Source of the DNA: Methylococcus geothermalis | GTDB taxonomy: Bacteria > Pseudomonadota > Gammaproteobacteria > Methylococcales > Methylococcaceae | DNA: 64,000 nucleotides | Assembly (NCBI RefSeq): GCF_012769535.1 | Contig: NZ_CP046565.1 | Coordinates: forward strand, 1,068,501 to 1,132,500 | Reading direction: 5' to 3' | Shown here: piece by piece, positions 1 to 6,368 of the stretch | Position numbering within the stretch: position 1 is the first letter of the stretch | How the letters are laid out: every line of letters begins with the position of its first letter | Translations under genes and position numbers: made by a program | Notes under the pieces: model-generated | What the model saw: only the letters and a program-made list of their open reading frames with translations | What the model was told of the DNA's origin: nothing | Database searches by the model: none

Positions 1-487
1 GGCAGAACACCGTGACCATGGCCTTGGCCGCGCCGTAGACGTAATTGCTTTGCCTGCCGCGATCGCCGGCAGGTGAGCTGATCACGGCCAGTGTTCCGCT
101 CCCTTGGCTCTCCAGCCGGTTGGCGAGGTGGGTCAGCAGCGACAGCGTGCCGAGGGCGTTGACGTTCAGCTCCCGCCGCGCCGTATCGAAGCTCGCCTCG
201 CAAGCCCGCTGGTCGGGCAGGGTGCCGTGGGCGATCAGGGCCACGTCGAGGCCGCCGAGGGCCTCGTATGCTTGGTCGAGCAAAGCGGGATGGCGGGCGA
301 AGTCTTCCGCCTCGAAGCTCGCGTAGCTCACCGACTCGGCGCCGCGAATCCGAAGGTCCTGGGCCATCCCATCCAGCCTGTCCGGGTCGCGGCCCAGCAG
401 GTAGAGCCGGTCGCCGCGCCGGGCGAAGCGCCGGGCGGTGGCCTGGGCGATGGCGGAAGTGGCGCCGATGATCAATATTTTCTGCAT
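1..487 (-). CDS. SDR-family reductase, DprE2-like (partial)
   Basis: The gene starts with ATG at 487 and runs off the left edge, so only the first 162 residues are present. Seen: an N-terminal Rossmann segment with GATSAIA at residues 8-14 (a variant of the SDR glycine motif) and a YxxxK catalytic pair at Tyr151/Lys155, preceded by SSPAGDRGRQSN. That block closely matches DprE2-type SDRs, which reduce the 2-keto intermediate in polyprenyl-phosphate pentose epimerisation. It begins 2 nt after the stop of the FAD oxidase gene upstream, so the two are probably one transcript and act as an oxidase/reductase pair. Substrate is not determinable. The SDR assignment is firm; the DprE2-like role is inferred from the motif and the partner gene. 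Confidence 0.85.
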   Translation of the reverse strand, partial: MQKILIIGATSAIAQATARRFARRGDRLYLLGRDPDRLDGMAQDLRIRGAESVSYASFEAEDFARHPALLDQAYEALGGLDVALIAHGTLPDQRACEASFDTARRELNVNALGTLSLLTHLANRLESQGSGTLAVISSPAGDRGRQSNYVYGAAKAMVTVFC

Positions 488-489
488 GC

Positions 490-1791
490 TCAAAGCCCCA
501 GACGTTCCGATTGCAACGAGCGGAAGGTGGTGTCCGCTCCATATTTTCGGCGCAACTCCTGGAATGCCTCCCAACGCGGATAACCGGCGCGAAAGGTGTC
601 TCCACTCATGCGCACATCCTTGGTCAGGTAGATCCGCCCGCCGTGATCCAGAACGATGCGGTCCAGTTCCTCGAGAAACGGCAACAGTCCCGGCTCCAGC
701 TTGAAGTCCAACGCCAGGGTGTAGCCTTCCATGGGAAAGGACAGAGGGTTGTCGTTGGCGGGGCCGAAAGTCTTGAGCACGGCGAGGAACGAGCCTCGTT
801 TGGACGCAACGATTCGCTTCAGTACCGCCCCGATCCCGCCGTGGCCGGCTTCCCGCGGGACCACGAACTGGTACTGGGTGAAACCCGACTTGCCGTAAAT
901 CCGGTTCCAGTGGCCTATGCCGTCCAGCGGATAGAAGAACGGGTCGAAATGCACCATGCGCTCGCGTTGCGCCGTCCTCACCCTGTGGTAATACAGCGCA
1001 TTGAACGCGGCGACGCTGTAGCGGTTCAGGGCAAAGCCCGGCACATCGAACGGCACGGAAAGTGGTGACTTGACGGGTGCCCGCAGGCGGCCGTCGTCGA
1101 TGAAGTCGCCGGTCATGAGGAGCGACCGGCCCAGCCTCGGACCGGTGGCGAGGCAATCGATCCAGGCGACCGAGTAGGGGGCGCCGGCATGCTCTGAAAA
1201 CAGGGATAGGGCGTGATCGAGATTTTCGGCCTTGAAGGTGGTTTCCCGCAGATAGGCGCTGCGGATGGGCTTGAGCCGGAGCGAGGCTTCCAGGATGAAA
1301 CCGGTCAGCCCCATGCCGCCGCAGGTGGCCCGGAACAGATCCGCATGCTGCGTCCTCGAGCACTCGAGAGTCTCGCCGTCGGCCAGCATGAGCGAAAAGC
1401 GCTCCAGATGCCGGCTGAAGCAGCCTTCGAGGTGATGGCTCTTGCCGTGCACATCGCTGGCGATGGCACCGCCGACGCTGATCAGCTTGGTGCCTGGCGT
1501 CGCAGGCAGAAACCAGCCGCGCGGCACGGACACGTCGAGGATGTCGGCCAGCAGCACGCCGGCCTCGCAGCGCAGCACCCCGGTTTCTGCATCGAACGCC
1601 AGAAACCGGTCCAGCCGACGGCTGCTCAAGACTCGTGGAGCCAGGGCGCTGTCTCCGTAGCTGCGGCCGTTGCCACGCGGGATGCCGCGGAACGGCGTCT
1701 GCCGGCATCGGATCTGCACCTCGGATATCGACCGCGGCGCCAGCATGTCGGCGTCGACGACGGGCTTGCGCCCCCAGCCGGTCAGTCGCAT
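490..1791 (-). CDS. FAD-binding oxidoreductase, DprE1-like
   Basis: This 433-aa VAO/PCMH-type flavoprotein has RGNGRSYGDS at residues 39-48 (FAD pyrophosphate-binding loop) and a TPGTK...VGGAIASDVHGKSHH block around 99-120. That block is typical of DprE1/D-arabinono-lactone-oxidase-like enzymes, where the His-containing stretch contacts the flavin. The C-terminal half looks like the substrate-binding domain. Together with the SDR gene starting 2 nt downstream it resembles the DprE1-DprE2 pair that epimerises decaprenyl-phosphoryl-ribose in actinobacteria; in gammaproteobacteria such pairs are thought to make an analogous lipid-linked pentose. ATG start at 1791. A decayed IS5-like element ends only about 33 bp upstream of this start, so the native promoter is probably displaced. 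Confidence 0.85.
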   Translation of the reverse strand: MRLTGWGRKPVVDADMLAPRSISEVQIRCRQTPFRGIPRGNGRSYGDSALAPRVLSSRRLDRFLAFDAETGVLRCEAGVLLADILDVSVPRGWFLPATPGTKLISVGGAIASDVHGKSHHLEGCFSRHLERFSLMLADGETLECSRTQHADLFRATCGGMGLTGFILEASLRLKPIRSAYLRETTFKAENLDHALSLFSEHAGAPYSVAWIDCLATGPRLGRSLLMTGDFIDDGRLRAPVKSPLSVPFDVPGFALNRYSVAAFNALYYHRVRTAQRERMVHFDPFFYPLDGIGHWNRIYGKSGFTQYQFVVPREAGHGGIGAVLKRIVASKRGSFLAVLKTFGPANDNPLSFPMEGYTLALDFKLEPGLLPFLEELDRIVLDHGGRIYLTKDVRMSGDTFRAGYPRWEAFQELRRKYGADTTFRSLQSERLGL

Positions 1792-1823
1792 TCAGACTCC
1801 CCGCTGCCGGAACACGAAACGCT

Positions 1824-3038
1824 TGGGCACCTCGAAAAACCGGGGTCATGGGACAATACCGCCCCTGAACAACCAGCCTGAGCCGCCATGATCAGAGAGA
1901 GCCTATGCGCCGCGGAGGAACGTGAGGCCAAGCTGGATCGCTTGGGCGACGTGCTGCGAGAGATGGAGAAGCACACATCGACTTCAAGGCGTTGGCCGCC
2001 GAAATCGACCGGGCCGCACCGCGTCCAAGCCGAGCGTGTGGCGGACGTCCGCCGTTTCCGACCGAATGGATGGTCCGCGCTTTCGTCCTTCAGAACGTGT
2101 ATGGACTGAGCGATGAACCCTTGGCGTTTCAAGTGCTGGACCGCCTGAGTTTTCAGCGCTTCCCAGGCCTCAAGCGCAGCAGCCAAGTGCCGGACCGGAC
2201 CACGTTCTGGACCTTCCGGGAGCGGCTGACGGTGGCGCAGGCCGGCGACGCGCTGTTCGATGCGGTGAACCGGCAGTTGGCGCGGCACGGCGACATCGCG
2301 CGCGGCGGGCAGATCGTAGACGCCAGCCTGGTTCCCGTACCCCGGCAGCACATCACCGAGGAAGAGCGGGAACAGATCAAGGCGCAGGCGATGCCTCCGG
2401 ACGGGAAGCCTGCCGAGCGGCGGCAGCGGGACGTCGACGCCAGCTGGACGAAGAAGCACGGCAAGTCCTACTTCGGCTACAAGCTGATCAGCAGGCTCAA
2501 GGTGAGTACAGCCAGCACCCATGACACCTTGCACTTGGAGGACGTGCTGGACAGCGCCAACACGAGCCGCGACCTGGACGGCGACAAGGGCTACGTCGAT
2601 GGCGGGCGAGAGGCCCGCCTCGAGAGCCAGGGTTGGCGGGTCCACATCCCACGCAAAGCGGAGAAGAACCGGCCTCTGTCCGCTTGCCAGAAGCGCCGCA
2701 ACATCCGCATCGCCCGGGTCCGGGCGCGCGTCGAGCATGGGTTCGCCACGCTGGAGCAGATGGGCGGCAAGCTGCTGCGCTGCATCGGCCTGGAGCGGGC
2801 CAGGTTCCTGCTTAAGGGGAAGGCGGCGACCTACAACCTACGCCGCCTCTGTAGTCTCAATGCCTGCGGGTGGTGGCCTTCTGACGCAGGGGGACCGTCC
2901 GGAAACGCTGGAAGGGGCGGTTCCGGACGGAAAGCGCCTTCCGGGCCGGGCCAAAAAACAGAAAAATTGCGGGATGGCCGACTGTTCGGGTTGGATTGCT
3001 CGTTTTACCTGACTAATACCCGGTTTTCGAGGTGCCCA
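1824..3038 (+). mobile_element. Decayed IS5-family insertion sequence
   Basis: Imperfect terminal inverted repeats bracket the element: TGGGCACCTCGAAAA followed by ACCGGG at 1824-1844, and its reverse complement (CCCGGTTTTCGAGGTGCCCA) at 3019-3038. Between them lies an IS5-type transposase reading frame. Total length is about 1.2 kb, normal for IS5 relatives. No convincing target duplication is visible: the flanks read ...CGCT and TATG.... That suggests an old insertion or one whose flank was later rearranged. The left end is 33 bp from the start of the FAD oxidase gene and the right end is 18 bp from the stop of the lipase-like gene. Confidence 0.85.
1888..2884 (+). pseudogene. IS5-family transposase, frameshifted
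   Basis: The protein is recognisably an IS5-type DDE transposase: RGGRPPFPTEW near the N-terminus, D in IVDASLVPVPRQH, D in the DGDKGY block and E in RARVEHGFA. It cannot be read through. The N-terminus (from ATG 1888, through RLGDVLREMEKH) is separated from the rest by a 2-bp excess near 1973-1978 (CACACATCGAC where CACATCGAC would keep frame). About ten residues seem missing after FGYKL near 2483. The usual C-terminal VVAF-stop lies in another frame at 2870-2884, while the main frame runs on past the right inverted repeat to 3077. This copy is therefore almost certainly inactive. Confidence 0.8.
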
Positions 3039-3056
3039 TATGACTTCCAGTATCAC

Positions 3057-3977
3057 TTATCCCAGAGTACTGGCTAAGGCCTTTAGAACTGTATTATCAC
3101 CCCAATATTGAGTGTGCGACATTGGGTTCCAGCTTGATGTTATTGCACCCCAAATTCCGTCGTTGGCATTGACCTGAATATCAGTCACAATATCTGTATA
3201 AGACTGGCCGTGACCAGTGGCATCGGTCGAATCGAACAAAACTCCCAATGGTGCAAGAGGGTATCCTAATACATCATCATAATCAAAATAGTTAATCCAA
3301 TCAAAGTCGTAATCATATTCTCGATTATGAATGGCGCGTACGTTTCTAAAGCCAGAGACAAAAATTGGAATGTTGCAACCAGTAGTAAACCACGTTTTTA
3401 ATGATTGGAGACACAAAAAACTGTCATTATTAGTAGATTTATGATTTTTCCAAATGCTGCGCGAATCAATGACAAAGTTGGTTCCGAATATCGTATTTCT
3501 CCAGTAAATTTGCGCATCCCAAATATAGCTCGACATGATTTGACAGCCGAGTGAGTGGGAAATAATTATAATGGGCACCTCCCCACAAGCATTATGAATA
3601 TCAGTCAAGGTATTATAAATGCGCTGTTGGATATTTGTGTATTGCTGTTTAGTGATGGAGCCATTGAATCCAGTGAATGCAGTAGCATCCGAAAACCCAG
3701 AAATGATAAAGCGACGAATGCGGTTAATTGTATTACGACGTATGAAGCCCGTATTCAATCCACCCTGAGTAGTCATTGCCTGCCAAACGCCATCTTCTTG
3801 CTGTTGTGTTAGATCACTATAAAAAATACCAGAAGTTGGAATATATATTTCGGAGAACCTATCCGCTGACAACCGCTCAGCTAGATTTTGCCTCAACTTC
3901 GCAATGTCGGATTGGAACTCATTTTTTGTCAGGTTTCCCATTCCGTGCATACACAACAAAGCGCATTTGAAAGTCAT
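3057..3977 (-). CDS. Alpha/beta-hydrolase (esterase/lipase-like), foreign composition
   Basis: 306 aa with ATG at 3977 and a good Shine-Dalgarno (GGAGA) upstream. Seen: an oxyanion-loop-like HGMGN at residues 11-15 and a nucleophile elbow ISHSLG with Ser142; His288 (SHTQYW) could be the catalytic His. No signal peptide or membrane segment is obvious, so it is probably cytoplasmic or exported by a specialised route. Base composition is strikingly AT-rich compared with its neighbours and codon use is unlike the rest of the window, which points to horizontal acquisition. It is boxed in by an IS5 remnant 18 bp downstream and an IS427-like element 24 bp upstream. The hydrolase fold is supported; substrate and role are unknown. 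Confidence 0.65.
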   Translation of the reverse strand: MTFKCALLCMHGMGNLTKNEFQSDIAKLRQNLAERLSADRFSEIYIPTSGIFYSDLTQQQEDGVWQAMTTQGGLNTGFIRRNTINRIRRFIISGFSDATAFTGFNGSITKQQYTNIQQRIYNTLTDIHNACGEVPIIIISHSLGCQIMSSYIWDAQIYWRNTIFGTNFVIDSRSIWKNHKSTNNDSFLCLQSLKTWFTTGCNIPIFVSGFRNVRAIHNREYDYDFDWINYFDYDDVLGYPLAPLGVLFDSTDATGHGQSYTDIVTDIQVNANDGIWGAITSSWNPMSHTQYWGDNTVLKALASTLG

Positions 3978-4028
3978 TTGATTCTCCAGTCATAGTCAAT
4001 AGAGTTGCTTCCAATGATAACCATATGA

Positions 4029-4471
4029 TCACAAAGACATTTTTAGATTCCAAAGGCCAGCGGCAAGGCCGAAAAACCCATCGATGAATATGTTGAGTCG
4101 GTTTCTAATCCGATGCATCAAGCAGTGAAAGGTCTTCATTCCTCCAATGGAGTGCTCGACTGAGATTCGGGTTCGTGCTTGCTTTTTATTCTCTCGTATT
4201 GGTTGAACTGTCAACGCGGCATGAGGATTGTTCTTGGATGTCCTGGGTTTCTTGTGAGGAAGGTGAATTCTGGCTTTATTCCCATCATCGGCAGCGGCAC
4301 CAAAGAACCCCAAATCCAACCAGACATCGGCGCCATCAAACCACGATAATGCAGGATCGAACAGTTGCTTCATCAGCGCATCATCATGAACGCTGCCGGC
4401 CACCATACCTCCAACGAATAGAATTTGCCGCTCAAGGGTCGAAATGACTAAGGTTTTAACCGTATGTCGTT
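4029..4471 (-). CDS. IS427-like transposase, frame B (C-terminal part)
   Basis: This is the C-terminal half of a DDE_Tnp_4-type transposase. It contains the second catalytic Asp (VWLDLGFFG) and the Glu (SVEHSIGGMK). It has no convincing start of its own near the 5' end of the open frame: the family-conserved region already runs from KRHTVKTLVISTLERQ upstream of the first ATG (4406). The natural reading is a -1 frameshift out of frame A on the A-tract at 4470-4477, which produces one fused protein. The frame is open without interruption from 4471 to the stop at 4029. Confidence 0.8.
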
Positions 4472-4963
4472 TTTTTTGCCGCTATAGCGGGCTTTTTGCT
4501 GATCGTCATCCTGCGGCCTGACGCAACCGCATTCCACTCCGTCAATGATGAGATCGCCATGTTTTTCAATCAGTTTCATCATCTCTCCCGGTGTCGTCAG
4601 CGCCCGCTCTGGCAGCAGATCGAGCTTCGCCAAGCTGCGCCGCAACACGGGCAGAAGTTGTTCCACATGTCGATGCGCATGCCCCGAACTCAAGCCAAAA
4701 TGGAAGCCCAGGACATCGAAGGTACAGTAGGTCTTGAGGTAATACAAAATGAAGAACAGCTTCTTATCCATCCGATCGAGATAGCCAACATGACCTCCTT
4801 TTTGTACCCGTTTTATTTCGCCTTGCCTAACACGTTCTTGCTGAATATCCGCATAGGCCTCTTCAAAGATAGGGTAGAGCTTGGCGAATTGAGCCTTGTT
4901 CATTCCGATCAGGGCTCTGACAGTACGTTCGTTGGTTTCTTCCATGAACTTTCCAAAAATCAC
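4448..4963 (-). CDS. IS427-like transposase, frame A (N-terminal part)
   Basis: 171 aa beginning at ATG 4963 (a second in-frame Met lies at residue 7). It has the helix-turn-helix N-terminal region of DDE_Tnp_4 transposases and the first catalytic Asp at residue 141 (LIIDGVECGC). It ends at TAG 4448-4450, shortly after ARYSGKK, which in relatives continues into KRHT...LVIST. That continuation is found in the -1 frame. With one Asp here and the other Asp and Glu in frame B, this protein alone cannot be catalytic; it might act as a DNA-binding regulator, as proposed for frame-A products of other IS families. Confidence 0.8.
   Translation of the reverse strand: MIFGKFMEETNERTVRALIGMNKAQFAKLYPIFEEAYADIQQERVRQGEIKRVQKGGHVGYLDRMDKKLFFILYYLKTYCTFDVLGFHFGLSSGHAHRHVEQLLPVLRRSLAKLDLLPERALTTPGEMMKLIEKHGDLIIDGVECGCVRPQDDDQQKARYSGKKNDIRLKP
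4469..4475 (-). promoter_or_regulatory. Candidate programmed -1 frameshift site (A AAA AAC)
   Basis: On the minus strand, frame A reads GGC AAA AAA AAC GAC. The last seven of these bases form A AAA AAC in the correct phase for tandem slippage. A -1 shift turns AAC into AAA C.. and joins the transposase halves exactly as in family members (…GKKKRHT…). Only a weak downstream hairpin (GGTT/AACC) is visible. Confidence 0.65.
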
Positions 4964-5045
4964 TGACTGACACCATTTGATTGTTGTTAATGGGTATATT
5001 TATACCACAATAAATCCATTTTTATCATCGGAAGCAACTCTATTA

Positions 5046-6150
5046 TTAACCCGGCAATCAAATATCCTGAAATGCTGCATATTGGACAGCCGAATGATTG
5101 AAGTAAGCCATCACCCGTTCTGGTGTTTTTCTGAGGAATTCCATGAATCGGTTCGCCTTTTGAAGCAACATTTTTTTGCTGGTGGCTCGGTCAGAGGATC
5201 GCAGTTCGGTTTTGAAGTCCCGGTTCAGGTATTCGTCGGGATTGATCTCGGGCGAGTACGGCGGGAGATAGAAGACTTCGATCTGCGCTTTACGCTCGGC
5301 CAACCAAGCGGTCACGCGTTTTGCATGATGCACTTTCAGGTTGTCGAGGATCAGGAAAACTTTCTGACGGCTGTCGGCGATCAGGCGCGTCATGAAGCCA
5401 ATGAACCAATCGGTGTTCATGGCTTCCTCGGTGAACTCGAAGCGCACCAGTCCTTGGTTGCTGATCGCCGAAACCATCGACAGGCCATGCCGTTTGCTCG
5501 GCGCCGCAAGCACTGGCGTCTGTCCCACCGGCGCATCGCCGCGCAGCCAGTGTCCATCTTCCGCGACCGCCGTTTCGTCACCCCAGTAAATGACGGCACC
5601 CTCTGCCTTGGCGCGGGCCGCGATCGCCGGATAAGTGTCGTTGCGCCATTGCTCAACCTTGACCGGATTTTGTTCCAGTGCCCGCTTCATCGGGCGCTGC
5701 GGCGTGTAGCCCCAGCGCAGCAGGTATTCGCCGACGGTGCGAATTGGCATGTCGATGCCGAACAGCACCTTGACCAGTTGCATCACCGCCCGCCGGTTCC
5801 ACAAGGCAAACGGCAGACTCAATTGCTTGGGGTTCTCGCCCACGATGACCGATCGCAATTGCCATTCCTGGGCCAGGGTCAGCGTCCGTCCCGACAAATA
5901 CCGACGACCTCGCGTCTTCGATTTCAGGCCAGACTCGCCCTCCCTTGAATAACGCTTGGACCAACCAATGACCGTGTTGATATTGACGCCAACCACCCGC
6001 GCAATTTCCCGCCAAGGCAATTTCAATTCCACACGCATCCGCATCGCCTGCCGACGCATTTCGTCTTGGGCTTCGCGAGGTAATTTCCGGGCATCAACTT
6101 TTTCCATGCCCAATATTATATCACTAACCGCTATTTGATTGCCTGGTTAA
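5046..6150 (-). mobile_element. IS630-family insertion sequence
   Basis: Inverted repeats TTAACC(C/A)GGCAATCAAATA lie at 5046 onward and, reversed, ending at 6150. TA flanks both ends (5044-5045 and 6151-6152), the expected IS630/Tc1-mariner target duplication. Length is 1,105 bp with one intact transposase gene. It sits 3 bp beyond the TA duplication of the IS427-like element, so the two insertions are practically nested. It has cut off the end of an open reading frame coming from the right (see 6153-6362). Confidence 0.9.
5058..6113 (-). CDS. IS630-family transposase
   Basis: 351 aa, uninterrupted. The N-terminus has a helix-turn-helix (LPWREIARVVGVNINTVIGW, about residues 32-51). The DDE catalytic domain shows D179 in YWGDETAV, D257 in LILDNLKVHHAK and E294 in SPEINPDEYLN, the standard IS630 triad spacing. 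All three residues and the full length are present, so it is probably functional. ATG at 6113. It cuts and inserts the element at TA dinucleotides, consistent with the flanks. Confidence 0.92.
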   Translation of the reverse strand: MGMEKVDARKLPREAQDEMRRQAMRMRVELKLPWREIARVVGVNINTVIGWSKRYSREGESGLKSKTRGRRYLSGRTLTLAQEWQLRSVIVGENPKQLSLPFALWNRRAVMQLVKVLFGIDMPIRTVGEYLLRWGYTPQRPMKRALEQNPVKVEQWRNDTYPAIAARAKAEGAVIYWGDETAVAEDGHWLRGDAPVGQTPVLAAPSKRHGLSMVSAISNQGLVRFEFTEEAMNTDWFIGFMTRLIADSRQKVFLILDNLKVHHAKRVTAWLAERKAQIEVFYLPPYSPEINPDEYLNRDFKTELRSSDRATSKKMLLQKANRFMEFLRKTPERVMAYFNHSAVQYAAFQDI

Positions 6151-6152
6151 TA

Positions 6153-6362
6153 AACTGGTCGAAGGACAGCCGTCGACCATCAGACTCAAGGCGATCAACG
6201 GTAACGATCCTCTTGGGTCCGACATCAGTAAGGTCCAGTCGAGATGGCTGCGATGTGTCTGTAAACGAGATGGGATCCCAACAGAACGTCCGTTGGCGAG
6301 TAGCCGGGCGACTCGAAACGCTGTCGGCGGATTGCCGGAAATCGTTCGGGCGGGCCGGCCGG
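6153..6362 (-). pseudogene. 3' fragment of an ORF interrupted by the IS pair
   Basis: On the minus strand a protein-like frame reads ...LTDVGPKRIVTVDRLES, then SDGRRLSFDQF up to 6153, where IS630 begins. If both IS copies and their duplicated TA pairs are removed, the frame continues NIDYDWRIK and stops at a TGA that overlaps the ATG of the lipase-like gene (ATGA). Such translational coupling strongly suggests the fragment was the gene immediately upstream of the lipase. No start codon or recognisable family is seen. The 5' limit is uncertain and may itself be truncated near the stop of the LonC-like gene at 6369. Confidence 0.45.
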
Positions 6363-6368
6363 CACCGG

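Larger units (their letters stand above)
4002..5040 (-). mobile_element. IS427-like (IS5 superfamily) insertion sequence
   Basis: Terminal inverted repeats are GAGTTGCTTCC(A/G)ATGATAA at 4002 onward and the reverse complement ending at 5040. The element is flanked on both sides by TA (4000-4001 and 5041-5042), a 2-bp target duplication. The 1,039-bp length, TA target, GAG-type ends and a transposase split over two overlapping frames all match the IS427 subgroup of IS5. Both transposase parts and both ends look intact, so the copy may still be active. It lies 24 bp upstream of the lipase-like gene start and has separated that gene from its former upstream sequence. Confidence 0.85.
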
